A stretch of DNA of 15,633 nucleotides from positions 1-15,633 of the forward strand of contig JAHEMX010000024.1 of NCBI GenBank assembly GCA_024643445.1, read 5' to 3'. The translations under genes were made by a program, and so were the position numbers. Positions 6,894-14,940 of this stretch are shown one piece after another (position 1 is the stretch's first letter; the number at the start of each line of letters is the position of its first letter). The stretch comes from Desulfobulbaceae bacterium. Its GTDB lineage: Bacteria > Desulfobacterota > Desulfobulbia > Desulfobulbales > Desulfocapsaceae. A model generated the notes under the pieces. That model ran no database searches and was not told the origin of the DNA. It worked only from the letters and a program-made list of their open reading frames with translations.

Positions 6894-8249
6894 CTAGTCA
6901 CTTTTGCAGGTCCTGCTCAGGCGTGCTGCGAAAAAGCCGTCGATACCCGGAGCGGGCAGCGGAGCAAAACAGTTTTTTTGTATTAACTGGTGCGCGTTTT
7001 CAGGAAGATAATGTTTCGGGTCAGTCAGGAAAAAATCGGTGTTGAGCGAAAGAAAACGGGCGATTACCTCACTGTTTTCTTCCGGTTCTATGGAGCAGGT
7101 GGCATATACCAGGATTCCGCCGGGTGCCAGGAGTTCTGCCGCCTTGTTCAGAAGCGCTGTCTGGCGTTCCCGGTAGCCGTCCAGTTCCGTTATTCGCCTG
7201 TTCCAGCGTATGTCAGGTTGTCTGCCGATGATTCCTGTTCCCGTGCAGGGAGTATCGAGCAGGATAGTGTCAAAAAGGCCCGGGTTGCTCCCGGCGAATA
7301 GTTCAAGTGTCGTCTGGTGGCTGGTGAGCTTGATGTCCGGACAGAGGCGGTCGAAATTTTCACCGAGAAGCCGGTAGCGGCCGGGGTCCGGTTCGATGGC
7401 CGTGACCCCTCCCGCTGTTGCTCCTGCCAGCCAGGCAAGATGGGTGGTTTTTCCCCCGAGACCGGCGCAGCAATCCAGGTAGCGGCGGCCGGGACCGAAA
7501 GGGGCGAGCAGACGGGTCGCGAGCTGGGCTGACTGGTCCTGGACCTGAAAGAGACCTTCGGCGAAACCAGGCAGATTGGTGACCGGACCGTGAAAATCGG
7601 GAAGAATGAGAGCCTCGGGGCAATAGTTTCCCGGCAGAGCGCCTATGTTGTTATCCTGAAGGAGCTGCAGGTAAGCCTTACGGCTTGTCCGGGGAGAGAG
7701 GTGCAGACAGAGGTCCGGTTCCCGGTTGTTGTGCGCGCAGATCTTCAGCATCGCCTCATGGCCGTAATGGGCTTCCCAGCGAGAAGTCAGCCAGTCCGGA
7801 TGATTGAGGGGCGGGTGACCGGCCGTGCCGGGCGCATCAGGCGCGGGCAGCTCGCTTTTTCTGCGCAGGCTCTGCCGCAGAACGCCATTGACAAAACCCT
7901 GTACCTGTTCTGGGAAACCGCCGCTTTTCACGGCCTTGACCGTTTCGTTGACCGCGGCTGATGGGGGAATGCGGTCGAGAAAGAACAACTGGAAAAGTCC
8001 GCTTGACAGGGCCTGGTAGACAAATGGTTTCAGCTGGCTTACCGGTCGGCGGCAGAGTTCGCCGAGGAGTCCGTCCAGGTATTCCCGCTGTCTCAGGACG
8101 CCGTACGAGATTTTCATGGCCAGTTGCCGATCGCCGGTGTCCAGTTCACACTTCCTGGCTACACTGTCGAGTATCATAGTGACCGGCTTCCGGTCGCGCT
8201 GCAGACGTTTTAAGGTCTCGATGGCGGCAAATCGCGCATTTTTTTTCAT
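6894..8249 (-). CDS. rsmB: 16S rRNA (cytosine(967)-C(5))-methyltransferase RsmB
   Basis: Transfers a methyl group from S-adenosylmethionine to C5 of C967 (E. coli numbering) in 16S rRNA. The 451 residues are the usual length. Residues 1 to about 130 form a NusB-like RNA-binding domain (DTGDRQLAMKISYGVLR is typical). The catalytic Rossmann domain starts near 230, with the SAM loop LDCCAGLGGKTTHLA (258-272). The two NOL1/NOP2/Sun cysteines are C335 in LLDTPCTGTGIIGR and C385 in YATCSIEPEEN; one is the nucleophile and the other releases the product. Motif IV reads DTPC rather than the common DAPC, a small departure that keeps the cysteine. Met-Lys-Lys starts at 8249 with only a weak AAAG ribosome site. 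It is the first gene of the minus-strand block and diverges from the amino-acid-binding protein gene. Confidence 0.95.
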   Translation of the reverse strand: MKKNARFAAIETLKRLQRDRKPVTMILDSVARKCELDTGDRQLAMKISYGVLRQREYLDGLLGELCRRPVSQLKPFVYQALSSGLFQLFFLDRIPPSAAVNETVKAVKSGGFPEQVQGFVNGVLRQSLRRKSELPAPDAPGTAGHPPLNHPDWLTSRWEAHYGHEAMLKICAHNNREPDLCLHLSPRTSRKAYLQLLQDNNIGALPGNYCPEALILPDFHGPVTNLPGFAEGLFQVQDQSAQLATRLLAPFGPGRRYLDCCAGLGGKTTHLAWLAGATAGGVTAIEPDPGRYRLLGENFDRLCPDIKLTSHQTTLELFAGSNPGLFDTILLDTPCTGTGIIGRQPDIRWNRRITELDGYRERQTALLNKAAELLAPGGILVYATCSIEPEENSEVIARFLSLNTDFFLTDPKHYLPENAHQLIQKNCFAPLPAPGIDGFFAARLSRTCKSD

Positions 8250-8387
8250 TCTTTAGTGGTGGCCAGACGTTAGAGTGAAAAAATAATTCTTCTCCTCTCT
8301 CTACCTGAGAGTGCTCTGTTTGTAAACTATTCACGGGAAGACGGCTTCCTGTTCTGGGTCGGAAGATGAGGGCAGCGGAAAGGTTGA

Positions 8388-8417
8388 TTGACAAGATTTT
8401 AGTAAAAAAAGTTTAAT
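8388..8417 (+). promoter_or_regulatory. Sigma70-like promoter for the amino-acid-binding protein gene
   Basis: TTGACA (8388-8393) is a perfect -35 hexamer. After 18 bases comes TTTAAT (8412-8417), five of six matches to the -10 consensus. The spacer is A/T-rich with a run of A. Transcription would start near 8424, leaving a leader of about 65 bases to the ATG at 8490. In the rest of the divergent gap (8250-8489) I see only a small CTCTC-TACCT-GAGAG hairpin (8297-8311) and no clear promoter for rsmB. Confidence 0.6.
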
Positions 8418-8489
8418 CGGCTAGACAGTACGTTCCCCTGTTGTTACGATTGGACCGTTAACCGACTGCACGATCAAAAGGAGAATCCG

Positions 8490-9509
8490 ATGATAACAAT
8501 TTTGCGGTCCGTGACCGCAATGCTGATCGTCATGGCCTGCTTCACTGCCCCGCTGAGCGCGATAACCCTGGAAGAGGTTAAAGCGCGGGGTGAGTTGAAC
8601 TGCGGAGTATCGACCGGACTGCCCGGTTTCTCAAATCCGGACGGGGAAGGCAAGTGGTCGGGCCTGAATGTTGATATCTGCCGTGCGCTGGCTGCCGCGG
8701 CACTCGGGGATGCCGGCCGGGTCAAGTTTATTCCTTTGACCGAAAAGAGTCAGATGACCGCACTGCAGTCCGGCGAGGTCGATCTGCTGTCAAAGAATAT
8801 TGCCTGGACCATGACCGGGGATACCGCCCTTGGTCTTCATTTTGCCGGTATCGCCTTCTTCGACGGCCAGTCCCTGCTGGTACGGAAGAAACTCAATGTC
8901 ACCAGTGCTCTCGAACTGATTGGCGCAGCGGTCTGCCTCCAGGAAGGCAGTGCTTATGGAGCCAGGCTCCAGGCATATCTCAATGAGCACAAAATTGTCT
9001 ACAAATTGCTTTCCACCGCAAACACCGCCCAGGATCTAAAAGAAATTGCCGCAGGTCGCTGTGATGTAATCACCGGCAGGCGATCCGAACTGTACGGATT
9101 GCTCCAGAAAACTGAAAAACCCGAGGATATGATGATCCTGCCGGAGGTTATTTCCAGAGAACCCTTTGGACCGGTTGTCCGCCAGGGTGATGACGGCTGG
9201 TTCAATCTGGTCCGGTGGACGCTGTTTGCGATGATAAATGCAGAGGCGTATGGGGTCAGTTCCGCAACCGTTGAAGCAGCGAAGCTCAGCGCCGAACCGA
9301 ATGTCAGAAAGCTGCTCGGCCTCGAGGGCATCAGGGGAAAAGGCCTTGGGGTTGCGGATGACTGGGCCTATCAGGTAATCAGGCAGGTTGGGAACTATGG
9401 TGAGATCTTCGACAGGAATATCGGTATCAATTCACCGTTGAAAATGGATCGCGGTTTAAATGGACTGTGGAATCGGGGCGGTATTCTGTATGCCCCCCCG
9501 ATGAACTGA
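8490..9509 (+). CDS. aapJ: General L-amino acid ABC transporter substrate-binding protein (AapJ/BztA type)
   Basis: A periplasmic solute-binding protein of family 3 that delivers amino acids to an ABC permease. It has 339 residues with a signal peptide (about 1-24, cut after APLSA); the mature protein starts ITLEEVKARGELNCGV, typical of the AapJ/BztA branch. WSGLNVDICRALAAA is the family's lobe-1 signature, and DLLSKNIAWTMTGD is the characteristic central segment. The C-terminal third (DDWAYQVIRQVGNYGEIFDRN) also matches that branch, which is longer than ordinary family-3 proteins. The ATG has a strong AAGGAG site. No permease or ATPase genes (aapQ, aapM, aapP) follow; an amidotransferase gene comes next. 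It may therefore be an orphan working with a transporter encoded elsewhere. The substrate range is inferred from the family. Confidence 0.9.
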   Translation: MITILRSVTAMLIVMACFTAPLSAITLEEVKARGELNCGVSTGLPGFSNPDGEGKWSGLNVDICRALAAAALGDAGRVKFIPLTEKSQMTALQSGEVDLLSKNIAWTMTGDTALGLHFAGIAFFDGQSLLVRKKLNVTSALELIGAAVCLQEGSAYGARLQAYLNEHKIVYKLLSTANTAQDLKEIAAGRCDVITGRRSELYGLLQKTEKPEDMMILPEVISREPFGPVVRQGDDGWFNLVRWTLFAMINAEAYGVSSATVEAAKLSAEPNVRKLLGLEGIRGKGLGVADDWAYQVIRQVGNYGEIFDRNIGINSPLKMDRGLNGLWNRGGILYAPPMN

Positions 9510-9581
9510 GCCGCTTTTCGGAAGACAGCGGTGAGCACACGTCACGACTTTTTCCAAGAATAGATAATCAACAAAACAGGA

Positions 9582-10280
9582 ATGCACATTCACTGGTTAC
9601 AGCATGTACCGTTTGAAGGTCTGGGGTCCATTGCTGCCTGGGCTGAAAAGAAAGGGCACGTGCTTACGTCCACCCGTTTCTGGGCCGGGGAGCACCTTCC
9701 CGACCCGGCCGGGGTGCAGCTGCTGGTCGTGATGGGTGGCCCCATGGGGGTCTATGACGAGGACGAGTACGGCTGGCTCCGGGATGAGAAAGCCTTTATC
9801 CGGGCTGTTGCCGGCCATGGCGCACCAATTCTCGGCGTCTGCCTGGGCGCCCAACTGCTGGCGGAGGTTTTCGGGGCGGCGGTGTATAAAAACAACGAGA
9901 AGGAGATTGGCTGGTATCCGCTTGCCGGCACTGACTCAGGGCCTGACTGGCTGGTTACGCTCTTTGCCGGTGAGACGGAGGTATTGCACTGGCATGGCGA
10001 CACCTTCGATATTCCTGCGGGAGGGACCCGTTTCTGTGCAAGCGCCGCCTGTGCCAACCAGGGGTTTATCATCGGTGATCGCGTCATCGGCCTGCAGTTT
10101 CACCTCGAGATGTCGGGACAGGATCTGTCAGTGCTGATCGATAACTGTCGTGCCGAACTGACTCCGGGGAGATGGATCCAGAGCGAACGGGACCTGCTCG
10201 GCAGAACCGGCGATGCGATTAAAAGAAAAGAAATACTGGCGACACTGCTCGATCACCTCCAGGCCGCCACTCAATCATAA
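9582..10280 (+). CDS. Class I glutamine amidotransferase (GMP synthase-like, standalone)
   Basis: A 232-residue standalone GATase-1 domain. The catalytic triad is visible: C87 in the nucleophile elbow LGVCLGAQLLA, and H174 and E176 in LQFHLEM. MGGPMGVYDE (51-60) supplies the oxyanion-side glycines and HWHGDTFDIP (136-145) is typical of GMP synthase-like members. Such proteins hydrolyse glutamine or act on gamma-glutamyl compounds; the acceptor is unknown. The start MHIHWLQHVPFEGLG fits the family N-terminus well, although the AGGA is directly against the ATG, an unusually close ribosome site. It follows the amino-acid-binding protein by 72 bases and may share its promoter, which would put it in nitrogen or amino-acid use, but that is inference from position only. 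Confidence 0.9.
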   Translation: MHIHWLQHVPFEGLGSIAAWAEKKGHVLTSTRFWAGEHLPDPAGVQLLVVMGGPMGVYDEDEYGWLRDEKAFIRAVAGHGAPILGVCLGAQLLAEVFGAAVYKNNEKEIGWYPLAGTDSGPDWLVTLFAGETEVLHWHGDTFDIPAGGTRFCASAACANQGFIIGDRVIGLQFHLEMSGQDLSVLIDNCRAELTPGRWIQSERDLLGRTGDAIKRKEILATLLDHLQAATQS

Positions 10281-10340
10281 TGACGGGAGCATCCCCGTTC
10301 ATCCCGCGGCGCAGCATCTTCCGCCCGGCCATTCCCGTCA
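10281..10340. repeat. 8-bp inverted repeat in the convergent gap
   Basis: TGACGGGA (10281-10288) and TCCCGTCA (10333-10340) are exact reverse complements, 44 bases apart, between the convergent amidotransferase and M16 protease genes. No T-run accompanies either arm, so a rho-independent terminator is not supported. Given the long loop it may be chance. Confidence 0.25.
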
Positions 10341-10375
10341 ACCGGAACAATTTCCTTTCGGTGCCGCTCAGCTCG

Positions 10376-13297
10376 CTATAGCTCCGTGACCGAATCGAAG
10401 AGATCGCGATCAGCCTCGATTTTAGCTCGATTGCCGATGATTGACCGGTGGGCGTCTGCGGTCATCCCGGCGAAACGGTCGCTGAACGAGCGAAGATCAT
10501 CCAGTGTAGTCGCGGTGATTTCCTGCAACCGCCGTTGCTTCTGCTCCCTGGTTATACCGCTCAAAAATTCGTTTCGAGCCGTTGCTCCCCGCGCCGCGGC
10601 ACTCTGGTGCGGATCGAACACCCCGTAGGTCCCGATGATAAGCTGTTCCAGCGCCTGCGCAGAGAGGCTGATGGTGCTGATGACAGCAGGCAGCTGCCGG
10701 TATACGTCAAAGGTCTTTCGAACCTGGGGGTCACGGTAGCTGACGATGGCAATGTTCCCGCTGATATGGCTGAACTGGATGAAACAGCCATACGCCCCGC
10801 CCACCTGCCGTACGGTGTTCCACAGATAATCCCGGGACAGGTATGTTTTCAGGACCTCAAAGGAGCCGTTATAGTGCTCCCCGGCTGGGAAAAGGGATCC
10901 TCCCTGGACGGCAAAGACAATTTCTGCGGCGGTAATAAAGGCCTCATGCCGGGGAAAATCAGGGGCCTCCAGCGGGGGTACCGGATCAAGTGTGCTGTCG
11001 GAAAGCGCGTCGGCAATCCTGCCGCCGATGTCCCTGAACCGCTCGATATCCTTTCGCTCGGCGGTCAGGCCGATGATCAGTTTATTCCGGTTTAACATGA
11101 TGGCGGCCATTTCCTGGAGATCCTGCAGCAGCGTCTCTTCCCGAGCATCATACCGGCTGACGAGATCCCTGGACGCGCGGTAGGCGGTGATGCCGTTGAA
11201 CTGTTCCTGGTACCTTCCGGCCGGACTGAGATGAGAAAAGACGCGCGCTGACGGTAAACCGTAGCCTTCGCTCTGGGCATCATGTTCCGCCCAGGCGAAT
11301 TCACGCCGGATGATTTCTTTTATCCTCGTCCGATCGCCGAGACGGACCCCGGTGAATACCCCTGCCATCAGGTCGAGGGCACGCGCCAGGTATTCCGGCA
11401 GCACTTTCAGGCTCAGCCAGAAGATGCGCCTGACAAAGTCGCTGTCTCCCTGCCTGGAGTAAGTATTGATTGAATGGTTCAGGCCGCCGGTACAGGTGGC
11501 TACCTCCTTGGCGAAGGCAGCGTAGTTGAGGTTCTCTGTCCCGATCTCGGTAATGATGGCTCCGAAGAGATCAAGCAGCGGCAGGAATCGGTGCGGCAGG
11601 CTGCCGAGGTCAAGACCGATGTCAAGGTAGGAAATGCGGTTGGTGGCAAGTTCACTGACCAGTACCTGCCGGCCGAACATGAGCTCATCGGCGACGCTGT
11701 GAAAATCAACTTTTACCGGAAGGTCGCTTCGCGATAACCCGGGCAGCAGGGCAAGTGTCTTCTCGTCGTTTGGGGTCTGCTGCCTCTCGATAAGTTCCAC
11801 GGTACGATCAATCAGTCGCTGTCGCTTCCCGTCATCGAGGGTGCTCTCAAACGCTTCGAGCCGGGCCTGTTCGCTGGCCGCCGTTTCTTTTATTTTCAAC
11901 GGGTCGGGCTCCAGCACCACGGTTACGGTTGCCCTGTTTTCAAGCAGAAAGTGTTTGATCAGATCCTCGAAATAGGATTCATGCAGGGCCTTCTGCCGTA
12001 TGGTTCGCAGGAGTTCCTCCGTCTGCAGGGCGGCAAACGGATCGGTACCGTACCTGAAGGCGGCCAGGACCTTGCCGTGCAGGTCCAGGCCGCGCTGGGC
12101 CTTGCTGGCCTCTTCGCGCACTGAAAACTCGTACTTGTTCAGTTCGGCAAGCACCAGTTCCCGGTCCAGGCCGTCTGCCACCATCTCACTGAGCGCCTTT
12201 TTATATAGTGTTGCGAAGGTGTCGCAGTGTCTGGGGTCGCTGCCGACAAGATAAGTTATCATCACCGTGTTGAAGCAGGAGGACGAGAGATAGAGCCCGC
12301 CGAAATCTTTACAGATACCGCTTGAGACAATCCTGTTCTTCAGCGGTGAACCATCGGAATTATAGAGAATATTGGCAATAATCTGGAACGAGGCGTTTTT
12401 CTCCCGGTCGGCGACGGTCCCGACGTGGGTTCCGACGGCCAGATAGGTCCGGTCCGCCGTCTCGGGCGAATCGACCCCGTAGCGGTCTGAAACCTGCATG
12501 GGGGCGTCTATCAGGTTTCCCGTTTCCGCCTCCGCCCGCTCGCCCCGCGAGGTGAAGTGTCTCAGGAAACGGTCCTGCAGAAAAGACAGCTCGTCCTCGA
12601 GCGGCGCGTCGCCGTATAGGAAAATCGTAGCGTTGCTTGGATGATAGTGTTTCCGGTGAAACGCGCAGAACTCCTCAAAGCTGAGGTCAGGGATATCCTT
12701 GGGATCCCCTCCCGATTCGTGCGCATAGGTGGAGCCGGGCATCAGCCCGCTGAAAAGGTTCTGGAACAGCGCGCGGATCGGATCGGAGAAGGCCCCCTTC
12801 ATCTCGTTGAAGACGACACCCTGGTACTGCAGGGGCTTGCCGACTCCTTCCTGGTGATAATGCCAGCCCTCCTGTTCAAATGTCTCAGGGTGCAGGAGCG
12901 GGTGAAAGACGACGTCGCAATAGACATCCATCAGGTTGAAATATTCCTTTTCGTTCCTGGTGGCAAACGGGTAGTAGGTGACATCCGAGCCGGTCATGGC
13001 ATTAAGGAAGGTCATCAGCCCGCCCTTGTGTATTTCGCCGAAGACATCCTTGACCGGATATTTGCTGGAACCCATCAGTACCGAATGCTCGAGTATGTGA
13101 GCCACTCCGGTCGAGTCGGTGGGAATTGTATTAAAGGCAATGGAGAAGGTCTTGTTGCGGTCTTTGTTCTTTATGGCGATGAGGGGACAGCCGAGCAGTT
13201 CGTGTTCGAACAGGTAGACATCGGATGAAATTTCCTTTATTCGCTCATACCTCTGCAGACTAAACCCCGCAAAGGAACTGCCTGGCTTTTGTATCAT
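10376..13297 (-). CDS. M16C zinc metalloprotease, presequence protease (PreP/Cym1)-like
   Basis: A peptidasome of the pitrilysin/insulinase clan that degrades short unfolded peptides inside a closed two-half chamber. The 973 residues match full-length PreP. The inverted zinc motif HxxEH is at 67-71 (AHILEHSVLMGS), with E70 as the general base and H67 and H71 as ligands; the third ligand is E165 (FNEMKGAFSDP). The M16C-associated middle region spans about 460-710. The C-terminal half supplies the conserved Arg-Tyr pair, R830 and Y836, in VRQVGGAYGC. There is no signal peptide, so it acts in the cytoplasm. The ATG at 13297 has a modest GGA ribosome site 47 bases after dtd, so the two probably form an operon. 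No lesions are seen. Eukaryotic relatives clear targeting peptides; in bacteria general peptide turnover is likely. Confidence 0.94.
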   Translation of the reverse strand: MIQKPGSSFAGFSLQRYERIKEISSDVYLFEHELLGCPLIAIKNKDRNKTFSIAFNTIPTDSTGVAHILEHSVLMGSSKYPVKDVFGEIHKGGLMTFLNAMTGSDVTYYPFATRNEKEYFNLMDVYCDVVFHPLLHPETFEQEGWHYHQEGVGKPLQYQGVVFNEMKGAFSDPIRALFQNLFSGLMPGSTYAHESGGDPKDIPDLSFEEFCAFHRKHYHPSNATIFLYGDAPLEDELSFLQDRFLRHFTSRGERAEAETGNLIDAPMQVSDRYGVDSPETADRTYLAVGTHVGTVADREKNASFQIIANILYNSDGSPLKNRIVSSGICKDFGGLYLSSSCFNTVMITYLVGSDPRHCDTFATLYKKALSEMVADGLDRELVLAELNKYEFSVREEASKAQRGLDLHGKVLAAFRYGTDPFAALQTEELLRTIRQKALHESYFEDLIKHFLLENRATVTVVLEPDPLKIKETAASEQARLEAFESTLDDGKRQRLIDRTVELIERQQTPNDEKTLALLPGLSRSDLPVKVDFHSVADELMFGRQVLVSELATNRISYLDIGLDLGSLPHRFLPLLDLFGAIITEIGTENLNYAAFAKEVATCTGGLNHSINTYSRQGDSDFVRRIFWLSLKVLPEYLARALDLMAGVFTGVRLGDRTRIKEIIRREFAWAEHDAQSEGYGLPSARVFSHLSPAGRYQEQFNGITAYRASRDLVSRYDAREETLLQDLQEMAAIMLNRNKLIIGLTAERKDIERFRDIGGRIADALSDSTLDPVPPLEAPDFPRHEAFITAAEIVFAVQGGSLFPAGEHYNGSFEVLKTYLSRDYLWNTVRQVGGAYGCFIQFSHISGNIAIVSYRDPQVRKTFDVYRQLPAVISTISLSAQALEQLIIGTYGVFDPHQSAAARGATARNEFLSGITREQKQRRLQEITATTLDDLRSFSDRFAGMTADAHRSIIGNRAKIEADRDLFDSVTEL

Positions 13298-13344
13298 GAG
13301 TTTTTTCCGTTCTAGGTTATCTGCCCCGGGTGGGGGTAACGCTT

Positions 13345-13794
13345 TTAAAATGTTTTGGCGGAATCGATGAGCAGTGTTACCGGACCATCATTTATCAATG
13401 ATACCTGCATCATAGCCTGGAATTTTCCCACTGCTGCCGTTATCCCCCGCCGCTTGATTGCGCTAATAAAATCGTTGTACATCCGTTCGGCGATCTCAGG
13501 CGGTGCCGCGTCCGAATAACCGGGCCTCCTGCCGTTTCTGCAGTCGCCGTAAAGCGTGAACTGCGAGACTATAAGCATCTCTGCCTGAATATCAGCCAAA
13601 GAGCGGTTCATTTTGCCCAGCTCATCAGCAAATATCCGCAAATTGATGATCTTGTCCGCCATCCAGTCGATCGTCTCAGGACCGTCATCCCGATGGATGC
13701 CGAGAAAGACGACAAGCCCGCGGCTGATGGCGCCGATTACACGTCCGTCCACCTGCACCGAGGCACGGGAAACACGTTGTATGACTGCTCGCAT
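13345..13794 (-). CDS. dtd: D-aminoacyl-tRNA deacylase (DTD)
   Basis: Hydrolyses D-amino acids, and glycine mischarged on tRNA-Ala, from tRNA in the cytoplasm, guarding translation. The 149 residues are the standard bacterial length and start with the family's MRAVIQRVSRASVQVDG. The active-site segments are SQFTLYGD (77-84), which carries the catalytic threonine region, and the cross-subunit Gly-Pro motif in NDGPVTLLID (135-144, G137-P138). The enzyme works as a homodimer. The ATG at 13794 lies about 54 bases downstream of the likely transcription start from the promoter at 13855-13883. The M16C protease gene follows after 47 bases. Confidence 0.95.
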   Translation of the reverse strand: MRAVIQRVSRASVQVDGRVIGAISRGLVVFLGIHRDDGPETIDWMADKIINLRIFADELGKMNRSLADIQAEMLIVSQFTLYGDCRNGRRPGYSDAAPPEIAERMYNDFISAIKRRGITAAVGKFQAMMQVSLINDGPVTLLIDSAKTF

Positions 13795-13854
13795 CGCTTG
13801 TTCTCTTGGGAAAAAGTACTCGTTGGTTAAATATCAGTTGGGAACCGATCCAAG

Positions 13855-13883
13855 TAGATAATCTGAAGGAAGGTGTCTGTCAA
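13855..13883 (-). promoter_or_regulatory. Sigma70-like promoter for dtd and the M16C protease
   Basis: On the minus strand TTGACA (13883 to 13878), a perfect -35, is followed after exactly 17 bases by TATCTA (13860 to 13855), a partial -10. Transcription would start near 13848, upstream of the dtd ATG. The divergent gap 13795-14021 shows only a weak candidate for the + strand gene, TTGATT (13928-13933), 17 bases, then TATCCA (13951-13956). Confidence 0.45.
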
Positions 13884-14021
13884 TCACCACCGGTCACGGG
13901 ATGAAAAAGAGCTGTGGGTAAAACTCATTGATTTAATGATCTTTCTCTGGTATCCAAACCATTTGATGAAGTTTTTCCTTGTCATCACTATCTGCAGTTG
14001 CCTGTCAATCGGCGAGAGCAC

Positions 14022-14903
14022 ATGAAAGTCTTGTCCCACATTCTTCGTTTTTTTGCCTTCGGCATCGTTTTGTTTCATCTGACCGGCTGCGGCAGGAACG
14101 CGCCGTCAAATACGGTGGTTTCAGGCCAGTCAAACAGTTCATTTGTCCAATCTCACCCGGAATTGAGCGCACTGCTCGATGAAACGAATGCGGCGGCAGC
14201 TGCGTTTCCCATTTATACCTGCGATGTGGTCGCCGTCCGCCCGCATGATCGCAGCGCATCCACACAGGGATTGGTCTTTCTCCAGGGGATACTGCTGGAG
14301 AGCACGGGACTCAACGGCCAATCCTCATTGCGGAAAGTGGATCTGGAGAGCGGCAACGTCTTGCAGCGCATCGATTTGCCTGCACACTATTTTGCGGAAG
14401 GAATAGCGGTATTGAATGGTACAATATTCCAGCTTACCTGGCAGAATAAAAAGGGCTTCGTTTACGACCTTGAGAGCTTTCAACTGGAAAAAGAGTTCTC
14501 TTACCAGGGGGAAGGCTGGGGGCTGACGACGGATGGTCATTGGCTGATTATGAGCGACGGAACGGATCAGATCCGCTTTCTCGATCCGGCCACCTTCGAG
14601 GAAAAAAGGAGGATCACTGTCCTGGTTCATGGCCGGCCGGTCAATCTTTTGAACGAACTGGAGTATATCAGAGGCGAACTCTTTGCCAACGTTTGGGGTA
14701 CCGACTACGTTGTGCGCATTGATCCAGTCACCGGCAGGGTCTTGGGTGTGGTGGACTTCAGCGGGCTGCTTGCACCACGGAATCGCGACGAGGACACGGA
14801 TGTACTCAACGGCATTGCCTATGATGCTATCGGCGATCGATTGTTCGTCACCGGCAAACAGTGGCCTGCGCTTTTTGAGGTGCGTTTGAAACTGAAAAAC
14901 TGA
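14022..14903 (+). CDS. Glutaminyl-peptide cyclotransferase, lipoprotein (bacterial beta-propeller type)
   Basis: Converts N-terminal glutamine of peptides and proteins to pyroglutamate with release of ammonia. I choose the ATG at 14022, not the in-frame TTG at 13998, because it gives a clean lipoprotein signal: MKVLS, a hydrophobic stretch, then LTGC with the lipid-bearing cysteine at 23; the product has 293 residues. The mature part matches the plant/bacterial glutamine cyclotransferase family: STQGLVF (80-86), ESTGLNGQSSL (E93, by my alignment the functionally important glutamate), FAEGIAVLNG, FQLTW, GEGWGLTTDG, MSDGTDQIRFLDP, LNELEYIRGELFANVW and a closing FVTGKQWPALFEVRL, as expected for a five-bladed propeller. 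It should sit on the outer face of a membrane, in the periplasm. The next gene starts 37 bases downstream and is probably co-transcribed. Confidence 0.92.
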   Translation: MKVLSHILRFFAFGIVLFHLTGCGRNAPSNTVVSGQSNSSFVQSHPELSALLDETNAAAAAFPIYTCDVVAVRPHDRSASTQGLVFLQGILLESTGLNGQSSLRKVDLESGNVLQRIDLPAHYFAEGIAVLNGTIFQLTWQNKKGFVYDLESFQLEKEFSYQGEGWGLTTDGHWLIMSDGTDQIRFLDPATFEEKRRITVLVHGRPVNLLNELEYIRGELFANVWGTDYVVRIDPVTGRVLGVVDFSGLLAPRNRDEDTDVLNGIAYDAIGDRLFVTGKQWPALFEVRLKLKN

Positions 14904-14940
14904 TCTTCCGTTATGTTCTAACCTGAATGCGAGGGGGAAA

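Noticed and set aside
10448..11095. 215-residue plus-strand ORF inside the M16C protease gene
   Set aside because: It is a shadow of the well-supported 973-residue minus-strand gene, with no motif or ribosome site of its own. The same holds for other long antisense ORFs within aconitase, rsmB and the peptidase gene.
13998..14021. TTG start extending the cyclotransferase by eight residues
   Set aside because: It adds MPVNRREH before a complete lipoprotein signal that begins at ATG 14022, and has no better ribosome site.
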